A stretch of 64,000 nt of DNA from Reyranella massiliensis 521 (GCF_000312425.1 NZ_HE997181.1:1795829-1859828), one strand, 5' to 3'. Shown: positions 1 through 10,290, counted from the first letter of the stretch. Numbers and translations: made by a program. Notes: generated by a model from the sequence alone, not told the origin.

Positions 1-194
1 ACGCGCAGGCGATCGAGCGCGGCGACAAGAGCTTCACGATGACCCTCGGCGGTTCGGAATGGACGCAGGAGCCGCAGAAGTACCATGCGCGGTCGCTCGC
101 CGAGATCCGGCGCAAGTATGCGGCTGCCAAGGGGGTAGCAGGTCTGGAGCCGATACTTGTCGAGAGCGGCTGCCTGAAAGGCCTGGCGAGCTAG
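1..194 (+). CDS. C-terminal fragment of an unidentified protein, possibly GST-like
   Basis: The open frame enters from the left edge (codons start at base 3) and ends at TAG 192-194, giving about 63 residues. The segment S-E-W-T-Q-E-P-Q-K-Y-H-A-R-S-L followed by a basic helix vaguely resembles the C-terminal end of some bacterial glutathione S-transferase-like proteins, but this is a weak recollection and the family is not established. The coding sense is supported by GC-rich third positions and by termination just before the convergent TauE-like gene. The start and most of the protein lie outside the window. Confidence 0.45.
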   Translation, partial: AQAIERGDKSFTMTLGGSEWTQEPQKYHARSLAEIRRKYAAAKGVAGLEPILVESGCLKGLAS

Positions 195-201
195 AGCCTG
201 C

Positions 202-948
202 TCAGCGCAGCGACGAGCCGATCAGCGTCAGTCCGGAGAAGGCCAGCAGCGCCAGCAGGATGCGGCGGAACTGCACGTCGTCGATGCGGCCATAGAGGGC
301 GAGGCCGATCCGCGCCCCGATCAGGGTCGTAGGCACGCAGATCGCAGCCCAGATGAAGAACGTCCGGTCGAGAAAGCCCGCGATGCCGGCGGAGATCAAC
401 GCGAGGAAGAGCACGCTCATGTTGAAGGGCTGGTTGACGCCGCGCTGCTCGTTCTTGCCGTAGCCGCGAAGCTGCGCCCAGATCGTGGGAGCGGGGCCGC
501 TCAGGCTTGCCATCCCACCCAGCACGCCGCCGACCAGGCCCACCGCAGCGTCGGCGACGCGGCCGCCGCCGGCGACGACGGGCGGGCGGCGCACGAAGGC
601 CATCCAGGCGCTGTAGACGATTAGCAGGAGGCCGACGCCGACCTTGAGCGGCTGTGGCCGGACATCTTCGAGGAGCATGGTGCCGATCGGCACGCCGATC
701 GCTCCGGCCACGAGAAACGGCCAGAGCCGCGGCCAGCGGATGCCGCTCCAGATGCGCGGCAGCGATTGTATGTGGCCGGCGACGCTGCAAAGCGCCGTCA
801 GAGGCGCGGCCGTCAACGGCGACATGGCCTGTAGCCAGAAGCCCAGCGCCACCAGCGCATAGCCGGTGCCGCTCAATCCGTTGACGAAACCCGCAGCAAG
901 TGCCCCGGCGACGACGATTGCGATGTCGCCGGGGGGAGGGAGATCCAC
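202..948 (-). CDS. TauE/SafE-family membrane exporter
   Basis: This 248-residue polytopic inner-membrane protein fits the sulfite exporter TauE/SafE (DUF81) family in length. The first helix (residues about 8-25) carries G-F-V-N-G-L-S-G-T-G, the usual glycine-rich start of the first repeat, and a second glycine-rich stretch near residues 135-150 (G-L-V-G-G-V-L-G-G-M-A-S-L-S-G) marks the second repeat. Family members export sulfite, sulfonates or other organic anions, but substrates vary and cannot be predicted here. It lies just downstream of, and in the same direction as, the acyl-CoA dehydrogenase gene (5 bases apart), so co-transcription is likely. Confidence 0.85.
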   Translation of the reverse strand: MDLPPPGDIAIVVAGALAAGFVNGLSGTGYALVALGFWLQAMSPLTAAPLTALCSVAGHIQSLPRIWSGIRWPRLWPFLVAGAIGVPIGTMLLEDVRPQPLKVGVGLLLIVYSAWMAFVRRPPVVAGGGRVADAAVGLVGGVLGGMASLSGPAPTIWAQLRGYGKNEQRGVNQPFNMSVLFLALISAGIAGFLDRTFFIWAAICVPTTLIGARIGLALYGRIDDVQFRRILLALLAFSGLTLIGSSLR

Positions 949-953
949 GCCGA

Positions 954-2189
954 TTACGCTCCGGCGCTGAACGCCTGGATGCCGGTCATGGCGCGGCCGA
1001 GGATCAGCGCGTGCACGTCGTGCGTGCCCTCGTAGGTGTTCACTGCTTCGAGGTTCATGACGTGACGGATCACGTGATACTCGTCCGACACGCCGTTGCC
1101 GCCGTGCATGTCGCGGGCGACGCGGGCGATGTCCAGCGCCTTGCCGCAGTTATTGCGCTTGATCAGGGAGATCATCTCCGGCTGGGCGTGGCCCTGGTCC
1201 TTGAGGCGGCCGACGCGCAGGCAGGCCTGCAGGCCGATCGCGATCTCGGTCTGCATGTCGGCCAGCTTCTTCTGGATGAGCTGGTTGGCGGCCAGCGGCC
1301 GGCCGAACTGCTTGCGGTCGAGCGTGTAGTTGCGCGCCTGCTTCCAGCAGAACTCCGCGGCGCCCATGGCGCCCCAGGCGATGCCGTAGCGGGCATTGTT
1401 GAGGCAGCCGAACGGACCGCCCAGGCCCGAGACGTTGGGCATCAGGTTCTCGGCCGGCACGAAGACCTCGTCGAGCATGATGGCGCCGGTCGTCGAGGCG
1501 CGCAGGCTGAACTTGCCTTCGATCTTGGGCGTCTCGATGCCCTTCCAGCCGCGCTCCAGGATGAAGCCGCGGATCGCGCCGCCGTCGAGCTTGGCCCAGA
1601 TCACCAGCACGTCGGCGATCGGCGAGTTGGTGATCCACATCTTGGAGCCCGAGAGCTTGAAGCCGCCCGGCACCGTCACGGCGCGGGTCTTCATGCCGCC
1701 CGGATCGGAGCCGTGGTCGGGCTCGGTGAGGCCGAAGCAGCCAACCCACTCGCCGGTCGCGAGCTTGGGCAGGTACTTCATGCGCTGCTCTTCGCTGCCG
1801 TAGGCGTAGATCGGATGCATGACCAGCGAGGACTGCACGCTCATCGCCGAGCGGTAGCCGGAATCGACGCGCTCGACCTCGCGCGCCACCAGGCCGTACG
1901 TCGTGTAGTTGGCGCCGGCGCAGCCATACTTCTCGGGGATCGTCGAACCGAGCAGGCCCAGCGCGCCGAACTCGTTCATGATCTCGCGGTCGAACTTCTC
2001 GTTGCGATTGGCCAGCAGCACGCGCGGCATCAGCTTGTCCTGGCAGTAATCGCGCGCGGCATCGCGGATCGCGACTTCCTCCTCGGTGAGCTGGTCGTCG
2101 AGGAAGAAGGGATCTTCCCAGTCGAACGGCTTGGCGTCGGCGGAAATGCCCTTGGCGGCACTCTTCATCGGGGTCGCGGCGGTGGCCAT
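954..2189 (-). CDS. gcdH: Glutaryl-CoA dehydrogenase
   Basis: A 411-residue acyl-CoA dehydrogenase (FAD-dependent, cytosolic) that would oxidise and decarboxylate glutaryl-CoA to crotonyl-CoA in lysine/tryptophan/dicarboxylate breakdown. The flavin-binding segment [10 protein letters not shown] and the C-terminal motif [17 protein letters not shown] are characteristic of GcdH; the Glu in Y-E-G-T (residue 387) is the catalytic base. The R-S-A-M-S-V-Q-S-S segment is also typical of this subfamily. The 30-residue N-terminal lead before the dehydrogenase fold is normal length. The downstream TauE-like gene may be in the same transcript. The function call is by recognised subfamily motifs, not by an alignment. 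Confidence 0.9.
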   Translation of the reverse strand: MATAATPMKSAAKGISADAKPFDWEDPFFLDDQLTEEEVAIRDAARDYCQDKLMPRVLLANRNEKFDREIMNEFGALGLLGSTIPEKYGCAGANYTTYGLVAREVERVDSGYRSAMSVQSSLVMHPIYAYGSEEQRMKYLPKLATGEWVGCFGLTEPDHGSDPGGMKTRAVTVPGGFKLSGSKMWITNSPIADVLVIWAKLDGGAIRGFILERGWKGIETPKIEGKFSLRASTTGAIMLDEVFVPAENLMPNVSGLGGPFGCLNNARYGIAWGAMGAAEFCWKQARNYTLDRKQFGRPLAANQLIQKKLADMQTEIAIGLQACLRVGRLKDQGHAQPEMISLIKRNNCGKALDIARVARDMHGGNGVSDEYHVIRHVMNLEAVNTYEGTHDVHALILGRAMTGIQAFSAGA

Positions 2190-2317
2190 ATCTTCTCCTG
2201 GCTATTTCCGCGGCGTCTTAACAGGCGAGGCGGGCCACGCCAACCGTTGCGGCGAACGGTCCTGGCAGTCCAAATACGCAATGATCGTTCGCCGGAGAGG
2301 CCGTAGCCTGGCCGTCG

Positions 2318-3121
2318 TCAGGCGGTTCCGGCTGCGCCCTCGGTGCGGCCTGTCAGGGCGCGGAAAATCTCCAGAGAGAGTTTACCGAAGGCTTCGGAGG
2401 CCCTGAGTTCGACCGTGCGCGGGCGGGGCAGATCGATGCGCAGGTCCGCCGCGACGCGGCCCGGGCGGGCCGACATGACCAGCACACGGTCGGACAGGAA
2501 CACGGCCTCGGGGATCGAATGGGTGACGAACAGGACCGTCTTGCGGGCGTCGCGGGACAGGTCCTTCTCGCCCCAGATGCGCAGCAGTTCGAGGGCCATG
2601 TCGTCCCGTGTCATGGCGTCCAGCGCGCCGAACGGCTCGTCCATCAGCAGGAGCGGCGGATCGAGCAGCAGGGCGCGGCAGAGCGCGGCACGTTGTTGCA
2701 TGCCGCCGGACAGTTCCCGTGGCAGCTTGGGGCCGAAGCCGCCGAGGCCCGCCATGTCGAGAAGCTGCTCGGCCCGCGATCTCAGCGTCCTGGGATCCTT
2801 GCCGGCAAGCTCGGCCGGCAGCAGCACGTTCTCCAGGATGGACCGCCACTTCAGCAGGATCGGCGCCTGGAAGACCATGCCGATATCGGGGATCGGCTGC
2901 GTCACCGGGCGGCCGGAGACGGTGACGGTGCCCGACGTGGCGGGCCGCAGCCCGGCCACGATCCTGAGCAAAGTCGACTTTCCGCAGCCGCTCGGGCCGA
3001 CCAGCGAGACGAACTCGCCGGCGCCGATGGCGGAAGTGATGCCGGCGAGGGCCTCGACAGGGCCGCTCGCCGCTTCATACGTCATGCCGACCTTGTCGAG
3101 GTCGATCAGTGTCTTGGTCAC
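2318..3121 (-). CDS. NitT/TauT-type ABC transporter ATP-binding protein
   Basis: A 267-residue cytoplasmic ATPase that powers the permease encoded upstream. It has Walker A G-P-S-G-C-G-K-S-T (residues 42-50), signature L-S-G-G-M-Q-Q (137-143), Walker B L-L-L-M-D-E-P (157-163) and the F-G-A-L-D D-loop typical of the SsuB/TauB/NrtD subfamily. It is the last gene of a permease-binding protein-ATPase operon on the minus strand, 31 bases after the binding-protein gene. The substrate is unknown; family members import sulfonates, nitrate, pyrimidines or thiamine precursors. Confidence 0.9.
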   Translation of the reverse strand: MTKTLIDLDKVGMTYEAASGPVEALAGITSAIGAGEFVSLVGPSGCGKSTLLRIVAGLRPATSGTVTVSGRPVTQPIPDIGMVFQAPILLKWRSILENVLLPAELAGKDPRTLRSRAEQLLDMAGLGGFGPKLPRELSGGMQQRAALCRALLLDPPLLLMDEPFGALDAMTRDDMALELLRIWGEKDLSRDARKTVLFVTHSIPEAVFLSDRVLVMSARPGRVAADLRIDLPRPRTVELRASEAFGKLSLEIFRALTGRTEGAAGTA

Positions 3122-3152
3122 GCTACGCGAATGTCCAGATCGGTTGCCGACA

Positions 3153-4142
3153 TCAGTTGCTGGGCATGGCGACTTTGGTGAAGAAGTCGGTCGAGTAGGT
3201 GTCCTTGCACTCGACCTTCTTCGGCAGGCCCATGTAGGTGTTCACGAGATCGACCGAGTCGCACATCTTCTTGGCGTCGATCCAGCCGATGCCGTTCTTG
3301 GCGTACCGTTCGGTCTTCATCAGGCCGAGGCCGATCATCATGTTGGGCGTCATCACCTCGACGTCGACTTCGGGAACGCGCTTCTTGAAAATTTCCATCG
3401 CGGCCTTCGGGTCGGCCATCACATCGCGCCAGCCCATGTAGGAGGCTTCGAGGAAGGCCTTCAGAACGGCCGGGCGCTCCTTCATCGTCTTGGCGCTGGC
3501 GATGATCGACATGGAGTACATGTCGAAGCCGAAATCGGCCCACGGCATCATCACCACGTTGCCCTTGCCGGCGGCCTTCTCGTAGAGAGGCAGGCCGGTC
3601 GAGTAGTCGCCCACGCCGTCCATGCGCTTCTCGGCGACGGCGGCGATCTTGGCAGCCGGTTCGATGTTCACCCACGAGACCTTGCTGACGTCGATGCCGT
3701 TCACCTTGGCGAAGGCCGGGAACATCTGGCGCTGGCTGTCGCCCGGAGGGGCGCCCAGGGTCTTGCCCTCGAGGTCCTTGGGCTTGGTGAGCGGCTTGTC
3801 CTTCAGGCTGAAGATGTTGAGCGGCGTCTTGTCGAACACCATGCCGACGGTCTTGACCGTCGTGCCGCGGCCGATCGAGGCGATCACGACGGCAGCGTCG
3901 GCCAGACCGGCATCGGCGCGGCCGGTATCGACCTTGGCGATGGAATCGCCGGAACCCTTGGAGTTCTCCAGGGTCACGTCGAGACCCTTGGCCTTGTAGT
4001 AGCCCTTGTCGAGCGCCACCCAGTAGGCCGCGTGGTCGCCGACGGCAAACCAGTTCAGCGCGAAGGTGAATTTCTCCTGCGCCGAGGCGCTACCCGTGCC
4101 CGCGATCAGCGCGGCCAGGGCCAACGATAGTGTCTTTTTCAT
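3153..4142 (-). CDS. NMT1/NitT-TauT-type periplasmic substrate-binding protein
   Basis: 329 residues starting with a clear Sec signal peptide (M-K-K-T then a hydrophobic run ending A-S-A-Q near residue 22). The mature start F-T-F-A-L-N-W-F-A-V-G-D-H-A-A-Y and the segment A-L-D-K-G-Y-Y-K-A-K-G-L-D-V are hallmarks of the NMT1/THI5-like binding proteins of NitT/TauT importers. It captures the ligand in the periplasm for the adjacent permease and ATPase. A ligand such as a pyrimidine precursor, taurine or another sulfonate is possible but not decided by sequence. Confidence 0.88.
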   Translation of the reverse strand: MKKTLSLALAALIAGTGSASAQEKFTFALNWFAVGDHAAYWVALDKGYYKAKGLDVTLENSKGSGDSIAKVDTGRADAGLADAAVVIASIGRGTTVKTVGMVFDKTPLNIFSLKDKPLTKPKDLEGKTLGAPPGDSQRQMFPAFAKVNGIDVSKVSWVNIEPAAKIAAVAEKRMDGVGDYSTGLPLYEKAAGKGNVVMMPWADFGFDMYSMSIIASAKTMKERPAVLKAFLEASYMGWRDVMADPKAAMEIFKKRVPEVDVEVMTPNMMIGLGLMKTERYAKNGIGWIDAKKMCDSVDLVNTYMGLPKKVECKDTYSTDFFTKVAMPSN

Positions 4143-4170
4143 AGTTATCTCCCTTTACCCTTCCCCGTAA

Positions 4171-4938
4171 TCAATCGACGCCCTCGGCCCACGGCGCCCA
4201 GAGCTGCGCCAGCAGGACGACGGCGCCGTAGAGCAGCAGCCCGACAATCGAAATCCAGATCAGTGCGGCGAAAGCCACGGCCGTGTTCATGCTGCTCTGC
4301 GTCGTGGTGATGACGTAGCCCAGGCCCTTCTGCGAGGCGACGAACTCGCCGACGATGGCGCCGACGACGGCGGCGGTCGCCGTGATCTTCAGCGCGCTCA
4401 GGATGTAGGGCAGGGCGTTGGGAATGCGGATCTTGGCGAAGATCTTCCACTTCGGCGCGTTGAAGACGCGGCCGAGATCCAGCATGTCGGCTTCGACTTG
4501 GCTCAGGCCGACGGCGGTGTTGATGACCACCGGAAAGAAGCCGATCAGCGCGCCCATCAGCATGTTGGGAAAGATGCCGTAGCCCATCCAGATCAGGAAC
4601 AGCGGCGCGATGGCGACCTTGGGCAGCGTGTTCACGAACACCAGGAAGGGCACCAGCGCGTTGGCGATCAGCGGCGACCAGGCAATCGCCACGCCGAGCG
4701 CCACGCCGACGACGGCCGCCAGCACGAAGGCGCCGATGATTTCGAGTGTCGTTGCCCAGAGATGCTGAGTCCAGCCGATCTCGCTGTGCCACAGCGCGTT
4801 CCAGACGGCGAGCGGCGAGGGCAGGAGATATTCGCGAATGCCGCCCAGGCTGACGGCGAGCTGCCAGCATGCGAGCAGAAACGCGAACAGGGCGACCGTC
4901 GGCCAATATTGTCGACTGAGGCTGGAAAATTTCGTCAT
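4171..4938 (-). CDS. NitT/TauT-type ABC transporter permease
   Basis: A 255-residue inner-membrane protein with about six hydrophobic helices and the EAA-loop region (L-G-R-V-F-N-A-P-K-W-K-I-F-A-K-I-R-I-P near residues 155-173) that contacts the ATPase. It belongs to the BPD_transp_1 family in the SsuC/TauC style. It is the first gene of the importer operon on the minus strand, followed after 28 bases by the binding protein. It diverges from the isomerase gene at 5047, so the 108-base gap between them probably holds both promoters. Confidence 0.9.
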   Translation of the reverse strand: MTKFSSLSRQYWPTVALFAFLLACWQLAVSLGGIREYLLPSPLAVWNALWHSEIGWTQHLWATTLEIIGAFVLAAVVGVALGVAIAWSPLIANALVPFLVFVNTLPKVAIAPLFLIWMGYGIFPNMLMGALIGFFPVVINTAVGLSQVEADMLDLGRVFNAPKWKIFAKIRIPNALPYILSALKITATAAVVGAIVGEFVASQKGLGYVITTTQSSMNTAVAFAALIWISIVGLLLYGAVVLLAQLWAPWAEGVD

Positions 4939-5046
4939 GCGCTGGCAGCGATGAATCGCTTCACCGCTTTTGTCTCGCTGTTAGTATGCGCACACATGAT
5001 GTGAGACTGGCGAACGCGGATTTGCCCGTCAAGGCGAGGATCGTCA

Positions 5047-5865
5047 GTGAAGCTCTCTCTGTGCAACGAAGTGATCCGCGATCTCTCTTTCGAGCGGCAA
5101 TGTGCGCTGGCCGCAGGCCTCGGCTACCGTGGCCTCGAAGTCGCCCCGTTCACGTTCGGCGACGACGCTTGGCAGATGCCGGCCGCGAAGCGCAGCGAGA
5201 TCCGGCGCGCGTGCAGCGATGCCGGCATCAAGGTGAGCGGCTTGCATTGGCTGCTGGCGGCGCCGGCGGGCCTGTCGATCACCACCGCCGACAAACTGGT
5301 CTGGCAGAAAAGCGTCGATGTTCTGTGCCACCTGGTCGATCTTTGCGCGGAGCTGGGCGGCACCTATCTCGTCCATGGCTCGCCGGCGCAGCGCCGGGTG
5401 GCGGGTGCCGACGATGGCAAGCGTGCCGAGGAGGCCTGGGCCAAGGCCGCCGAGGCATCGGCGCAGGCGGGGGTCGTCTATTGCCTGGAACCGCTCGCCC
5501 GGCCGGACTGCAATTTCGTCAATACGCTGGCCGAAGGGGCTGATGTGGCGCGCCGCATCGCCAATCCTGCGTTCAGGATCATGGTCGACACGCTGGCCAG
5601 CAGCCTGGAAGAGAAGGAGCCGGTGGCCGATGCGATCCGGCGCTGGATGCCGACAGGCCTGATGGCACATGTGCAGTTCAACGACCGCAACAAGCGCGGG
5701 CCGGGGCAGGGCGGCGACAAGTTCGCGCCCGCGGTCGGCGCGTTGCGCGAGACCGGCTATACCGGCTGGGTCGCCATGGAACCCTTCATCTACGAGCCCG
5801 ATGGGCCGACCTGCGCAGCGCGCATGATCGGCTACGTGCAGGGGCTGCTGGAGCAAGACGTATGA
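5047..5865 (+). CDS. Sugar phosphate isomerase/epimerase-like TIM-barrel protein
   Basis: 272 residues of the AP-endonuclease-2/xylose-isomerase-like TIM barrel family, which isomerises or epimerises keto-sugars and hydroxypyruvate-type substrates using a divalent metal. The opening [12 protein letters not shown] and [10 protein letters not shown], the middle [15 protein letters not shown] and the late H-V-Q-F-N-D-R segments fit the metal-site strands. The GTG at 5047 is preferred because a G-A-G-G-A ribosome site ends 6 bases upstream. It is the first gene of a long plus-strand catabolic operon; its stop overlaps the next start (ATGA). Exact substrate unknown. Confidence 0.85.
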   Translation: MKLSLCNEVIRDLSFERQCALAAGLGYRGLEVAPFTFGDDAWQMPAAKRSEIRRACSDAGIKVSGLHWLLAAPAGLSITTADKLVWQKSVDVLCHLVDLCAELGGTYLVHGSPAQRRVAGADDGKRAEEAWAKAAEASAQAGVVYCLEPLARPDCNFVNTLAEGADVARRIANPAFRIMVDTLASSLEEKEPVADAIRRWMPTGLMAHVQFNDRNKRGPGQGGDKFAPAVGALRETGYTGWVAMEPFIYEPDGPTCAARMIGYVQGLLEQDV

Positions 5866-7319
5866 AAGTGAAACTGGAGGCAGTCGATCGGTTCGAGCGC
5901 GATCATCGCCTGCGCCTGCCGTTCCGCTTCGGCGTGATCACGGTCACGCAGGGCATCCAGGCGATCATCCGCGTGCGCATCGCGCTGGAGGACGGCCGGA
6001 CCGGCGAGGGCGTCGCGGCCGAGGCGCTGGGCGCCAAGTGGTTCGAGAAGAGCCCCGAATTCTCCGACGCCCAGAACCTCGACCAGCTTCGTCAGGCACT
6101 GCAACTCGCCATCGAGCTTTACACGGCGCAGGGCTTCGCCACGCCGTTCGGCCTCTATGCCGGCGCCTACCGCCAGCAGATCGCCCGCGGTGCCGAGCTG
6201 GGCCTGAATCCGCTGGTCGCCTCTTATGGTCCGGCGCTGCTCGACCGGGCGATCATCGATGCCCTGGGCAAGATCACCGGCCAGTCCTTTGCCCGGATGA
6301 TCGCAGCCAATGTGCCGGGCATCGAAGCGACCGACCTGACGCCGGACATCGACGCGGCGCATCTCGCATCCTTCCTGGCAGGCCTGAAGCCTCGCGCGTC
6401 GATCGATCTTCGTCATACCGTGGGCCTCGTCGATCCGCTGACGACGGCCGAGCGGTCGGCCTCCGAGCGGGTGAACGACGGCTTGCCGGAAACGCTGGAA
6501 GAGGTCGTGTCCTACTATGGCGGCCGCTACTACAAGCTGAAGGTCGGCGGCGATGTCCGCACCGATCTCGACCGGCTGACCCGCATCGCGGCGGTGCTCG
6601 ATGGCAAGGTCGGGGCCGGCGCGGGCGACTATCGCGTCACTTTCGACGGCAACGAACAGTACGACGACGTCGACGGCATCGTCGAACTCTGGCGCAAGGT
6701 CGAGGAGACGCCGGCACTGGCGAAGATGGTGAAGGCGACGCTGTTCATCGAGCAGCCGATCAAGCGTCAGGCGGCGTTGAGCCGGCCCGTCACGGCGCTG
6801 GCCGAGTACCGCCCCGTGATCATCGACGAGTCCGACGGCGAACTCTCGACGTTCCCGCAGGCGCTGAAGCTCGGTTATGCCGGCGTCTCGAGCAAGAACT
6901 GCAAGGGCTTCTACAAGTCGATCCTGAACGCCGCGCGCGCGGCCAGGCTCGGGCCGGGCTATTTCATGTCGGCCGAGGATCTGACGACGCAGCCCGGCGT
7001 CAGCGTGCAGCAGGACCTCGCGCTGGTCTCGCTGCTCGGCCTGACGCATGTCGAACGCAACGCGCATCACTTCATCGACGGCATGTCCTCGGCTTCCGAG
7101 GCGGAGCAGGCGGCCTTCGTGAAGGCCCATCCCGATCTCTACGAGCGGCAGCCCGGCCGGCCGGCGCGGCTGCGGGCCAAAGGCGGCACCCTGGCGCTGG
7201 GATCGCTGGAATGTCCGGGTTTCGCGGTCGGTGTCGATCTCGACTTTGCAGCGTTGCGGGCGATGCCGGCGGCGCCCAAGGACCGGCTGCACCCCGCCCA
7301 CCCCGGAGGCAAGACATGA
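5862..7319 (+). CDS. Enolase-superfamily (mandelate racemase/MLE-like) enzyme
   Basis: 485 residues, longer than the usual 370-450 of the superfamily. The barrel carries the catalytic pieces in order: K-L-K (225-227), the metal ligand Asp in F-D-G-N-E (D262), the Glu in F-I-E-Q-P-I, the I-I-D-E-S-D-G third-ligand region and a Lys in [10 protein letters not shown] on the opposite side, as in MLE-type members. These enzymes abstract a proton alpha to a carboxylate, giving dehydration, racemisation or cycloisomerisation. The start overlaps the previous stop by 4 bases, and the stop overlaps the next start. Given the neighbours, an acid-sugar dehydratase is a reasonable guess. Confidence 0.85.
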   Translation: MKVKLEAVDRFERDHRLRLPFRFGVITVTQGIQAIIRVRIALEDGRTGEGVAAEALGAKWFEKSPEFSDAQNLDQLRQALQLAIELYTAQGFATPFGLYAGAYRQQIARGAELGLNPLVASYGPALLDRAIIDALGKITGQSFARMIAANVPGIEATDLTPDIDAAHLASFLAGLKPRASIDLRHTVGLVDPLTTAERSASERVNDGLPETLEEVVSYYGGRYYKLKVGGDVRTDLDRLTRIAAVLDGKVGAGAGDYRVTFDGNEQYDDVDGIVELWRKVEETPALAKMVKATLFIEQPIKRQAALSRPVTALAEYRPVIIDESDGELSTFPQALKLGYAGVSSKNCKGFYKSILNAARAARLGPGYFMSAEDLTTQPGVSVQQDLALVSLLGLTHVERNAHHFIDGMSSASEAEQAAFVKAHPDLYERQPGRPARLRAKGGTLALGSLECPGFAVGVDLDFAALRAMPAAPKDRLHPAHPGGKT

Positions 7320-8347
7320 GTGCCAACCTTCCCGCGCGCTTCGAGGGTGTCGAGGCGGTCGAGGATTTCATGACCGCGCCGTCGGCCGAACTCGTGGCCG
7401 ATCTGGCGGCGACGCCGGGCGACATCCTGGTGCTGGGCGTCGGCGGCAAGATGGGCCCGACCCTGGCCCGCATGGCCAAGCGGGCGGCGCCAACAAAGCG
7501 CGTGATGGGCGTCGCGCGCTTCAGCGAGCCCGGCGTGCGCGAGGCCCTGGAGAAGGCCGGTGTCGAGCCGATTGCCGCCGATCTGCTGGATCGCGCCGCG
7601 CTGGAGCAACTGCCGAAGGCCGCCAACGTCGTCTTCATGGCCGGCCGCAAGTTCGGCGCGACCGGCAACGTGCCGCTCACCTGGGCGATGAACGTGCAGG
7701 TGCCGGCCATGGTGGCCGAAGTCTTCAAGGCGTCGCGCATCGTGGCCTTCTCGACGGGCTGCGTTTATCCCTTCGTGCCCGTCGACAGCGGCGGCGCGAC
7801 CGAGGACGTGGCGCCGGTGCCGCCGTCAGGCGACTACGCCAACTCCTGCGTCGGCCGCGAGCGCATGTTCGAGTATTTCTCCGCGCTGCATGGCACGCCG
7901 GGCCGGCTGTTCCGGCTGAACTACGCCATCGACATGCGCTACGGCGTCCTGCACGACGTCGGCCGCAAGGTGCGGGACGGCGAGCCCATCGATCTCTCGA
8001 TGGGCCATGTCAACGTCATCTGGCAGGGCGATGCCAACTCCGTGGCCTTGCGCTGCCTCGCGCGCGCCACGACACCGACCACGCCGATCAACGTGACCGG
8101 CCTCGAAACCATCGAAGTCCGCTGGCTCGCCGCCGAGTTCGGCAAGCTTTTAGGCAAGATCCCGACGCTCACCGGCAAGGAAGCGCCGACCGGGTGGCTG
8201 AACGATGCCAGCCGCATGGCCAAGGAATTCGGGCCGCCCAGCGTGCCTCTGTCGAAGATGATCGAATGGACGGCGGACTGGCTGGAACGCGACATGGTCA
8301 CCCTGAACAAGCCCACGCATTACGAGGTGCGCGATGGCAAGTACTGA
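7316..8347 (+). CDS. NAD(P)-dependent epimerase/dehydratase-like protein (extended SDR)
   Basis: 343 residues with a Rossmann start [13 protein letters not shown] (residues 37-49) and S-T-G-C-V-Y-P-F (146-153) as in extended short-chain dehydrogenases. The start ATG at 7316 overlaps the stop of the enolase-family gene (ATGA). The usual Y-x-x-x-K catalytic pair is altered: Y174 is followed four residues later by Cys178 rather than Lys, so classical SDR chemistry is doubtful. It may act as an unusual oxidoreductase, lyase or binding protein in the operon's sugar-acid pathway. The overlap of 14 bases with the next gene supports co-translation. Confidence 0.85.
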   Translation: MSANLPARFEGVEAVEDFMTAPSAELVADLAATPGDILVLGVGGKMGPTLARMAKRAAPTKRVMGVARFSEPGVREALEKAGVEPIAADLLDRAALEQLPKAANVVFMAGRKFGATGNVPLTWAMNVQVPAMVAEVFKASRIVAFSTGCVYPFVPVDSGGATEDVAPVPPSGDYANSCVGRERMFEYFSALHGTPGRLFRLNYAIDMRYGVLHDVGRKVRDGEPIDLSMGHVNVIWQGDANSVALRCLARATTPTTPINVTGLETIEVRWLAAEFGKLLGKIPTLTGKEAPTGWLNDASRMAKEFGPPSVPLSKMIEWTADWLERDMVTLNKPTHYEVRDGKY

Positions 8348-9203
8348 CGTACTCGACGTCAGGCCGATCGCGCCGGAGCAGAGCGATGCGGTATGGCCGC
8401 TGTCGATCGAAGCGGGCTGGAATCAGAGTGTCGCCGACTGGCGTTTCATGCTGGGCGCCGGGCGAGGCTTCGGCTGTACCGGCGCCGACGGCACGTGGCA
8501 GGCAAGCTCGCTGGTTCTGCCACTGGGACAGAGGCTCGCGTGGATCAGCATGGTGCTGGTCACGCAGGCGCGGCGTCGGGGTGGCGTCGGGACGGAGCTG
8601 CTGAAACGCTGCATCGAGGAAGTGCGTTCGGCCGGCGCCGTGGCCGGTCTCGATGCGACCGACCAGGGCCGGCCGATCTATCTCGGGTTGGGCTTCCGCG
8701 ATCTCTATCGCATCGCCCGCTGGCATTTCGACCGCGCGACGGGCGAGGCGGTGCCGCCGCCGCCGGGCGTCACGATCCGGCCGATTGTCCACGCCGACCT
8801 GCCGCGCCTCGCCACCTACGACCGGCCGCTCACGGGTATGGAGCGGCCGTCCATCCTGGTGCATCTCGCGCTGCGCCAGCCGGGGCGGGCGTGGATCGCC
8901 GAGGATGTAGCCGGCAAGATCGTGGGCTTCGTGCTGGGCCGCGAAGGCCGGACGGCGACGTCGCTGGGCCCCGTCGTGGCCGACAGCGAAGCCATTGCGC
9001 TCGCATTGATCTCGAAGGCCGCAGCGGCGGCACCGGGTCCCTTCATCATCGACGTACCTGAGGCCCATCGCGCGGTACGGCAATGGCTTGAAGCACAGGG
9101 CGCGACGTCGCCGCGAGGCTATATGCGGATGACCCTAGGCGAGGCGAAGGGGCTCGACGATCCGCGTCATGTCTTTGCCCTCGCCGGTCCGGAACTGGGT
9201 TAG
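8334..9203 (+). CDS. GNAT-family N-acetyltransferase
   Basis: 289 residues containing an N-terminal GNAT fold with an acetyl-CoA-binding stretch [18 protein letters not shown] (about residues 73-90) and a second half resembling the C-terminal GNAT-like domain seen in two-domain members. The substrate is unknown. The start ATG lies 14 bases inside the preceding gene, in another frame, and the downstream aldolase gene begins 9 bases after the stop, so it is embedded in the operon. Its link to the catabolic enzymes around it is not obvious. Confidence 0.82.
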   Translation: MASTDVLDVRPIAPEQSDAVWPLSIEAGWNQSVADWRFMLGAGRGFGCTGADGTWQASSLVLPLGQRLAWISMVLVTQARRRGGVGTELLKRCIEEVRSAGAVAGLDATDQGRPIYLGLGFRDLYRIARWHFDRATGEAVPPPPGVTIRPIVHADLPRLATYDRPLTGMERPSILVHLALRQPGRAWIAEDVAGKIVGFVLGREGRTATSLGPVVADSEAIALALISKAAAAAPGPFIIDVPEAHRAVRQWLEAQGATSPRGYMRMTLGEAKGLDDPRHVFALAGPELG

Positions 9204-9212
9204 GATACGACC

Positions 9213-10286
9213 ATGACCACCGACAAGGCTCTCCACTGGCGCGATCTGCCGGCGCCTGTCCTGTCTCTCCTGCGGCAAGGCACCGTGATCCCGGCGCATC
9301 CGCTGGCGCTCGACCCCGAACGCAAGTTCGACAAGCGCTCGCAGCGCGCCATCAGCCGTTACTACCTGGACGCCGGCTCCGGTGGCTTGGCCGTCGGGGT
9401 GCATTCGACCCAGTTCGCGATCCGCGAAGTCGGGCTCTACAAGCCGGTGCTGGAACTCGCCATCGAGACGGCGCGCGACTGGACCGACCGGCCGCTGGTG
9501 ATGATCGCCGGCGCCGTCGGCAAGACCGCGCAGGCGGTCGAGGAGGCGAGAACCGCGCGGTCGCTCGGCTATCACGCCGTTCTTCTGTCGCTCGCCGCCT
9601 TAAAGGGCGCCAGCGAGGACGAGTTGATCGAGCATTGCACGGCGGTGGCCAAGGAGATGCCGCTGATCGGCTTCTACCTGCAGACGGCGGTGGGCGGCAT
9701 TCCGCTGTCGCGCGCCTTCTGGGCCCGCTTCGCCGCCATCGACAATGTCGTGGCGATCAAGGTGGCGCCGTTCAACCGCTACCGCACGCTCGATGTCTGC
9801 TTCGGCATTGCGGCCGCCGAGGCCGAGGATCGGATCACGCTCTATACCGGCAACGACGACCATATCGTCGCCGATCTCGTGACGCCGATGGTCGTGCGCA
9901 CCGGGAACCGCGAGGTCACCTTGCGCTTCCAGGGCGGCCTGCTGGGGCACTGGAGCGTGTGGACGCGCGGGGCGGTGAAGATGCTGGAACGGTTGAAGCT
10001 ATCGGTGTCGGCGGGCGCCATTCCGCCCGAAGTGCTGGCGCTCGATTCCTTCGTGACCGACTGCAACAGCGTCGTCTTCGACGTCGACCACGATTTCGCC
10101 GGCTGCATTCCGGGCTGCCACGAAATCCTGCGGCGGCAGGGGCTGCTGACCTCGATCGAATGCCTCGATCCGCACGAGAAGCTGAGCGAGGGCCAGAGCG
10201 CCGGCATCGACCGGCTCTATGCGACCTATCCCGAACTGCACGACGATGCCTTCGTCGCCGCCAACATCGAGCGCTGGCGGAACTGA
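9213..10286 (+). CDS. Dihydrodipicolinate synthase/N-acetylneuraminate lyase-family aldolase
   Basis: 357 residues of the DHDPS/NAL class I aldolase family, longer than the typical 290-310 because of an N-terminal lead and C-terminal helices. The proton-relay Tyr is Y155 in G-F-Y-L-Q-T-A-V and the Schiff-base Lys is K183 in V-A-I-K-V-A-P-F. Family enzymes make or cleave 2-keto acids with pyruvate; beside an enolase-superfamily enzyme it could cleave a 2-keto-3-deoxy sugar acid. Lysine-biosynthetic DapA is less likely given the operon context and length. Confidence 0.85.
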   Translation: MTTDKALHWRDLPAPVLSLLRQGTVIPAHPLALDPERKFDKRSQRAISRYYLDAGSGGLAVGVHSTQFAIREVGLYKPVLELAIETARDWTDRPLVMIAGAVGKTAQAVEEARTARSLGYHAVLLSLAALKGASEDELIEHCTAVAKEMPLIGFYLQTAVGGIPLSRAFWARFAAIDNVVAIKVAPFNRYRTLDVCFGIAAAEAEDRITLYTGNDDHIVADLVTPMVVRTGNREVTLRFQGGLLGHWSVWTRGAVKMLERLKLSVSAGAIPPEVLALDSFVTDCNSVVFDVDHDFAGCIPGCHEILRRQGLLTSIECLDPHEKLSEGQSAGIDRLYATYPELHDDAFVAANIERWRN

Positions 10287-10290
10287 ACTC

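Noticed and set aside
900..2306. 468-codon frame on the plus strand opposite gcdH
   Set aside because: Antisense shadow; gcdH has complete catalytic motifs.
2343..4130. 595-codon frame on the plus strand
   Set aside because: Antisense shadow of the NitT/TauT ATPase and binding-protein genes, which have full family motifs.
10219..10290. ATG start at 10219 for the amidase
   Set aside because: It would overlap the aldolase gene by 68 bases; GTG 10291 sits right after the aldolase stop and matches the family N-terminus.
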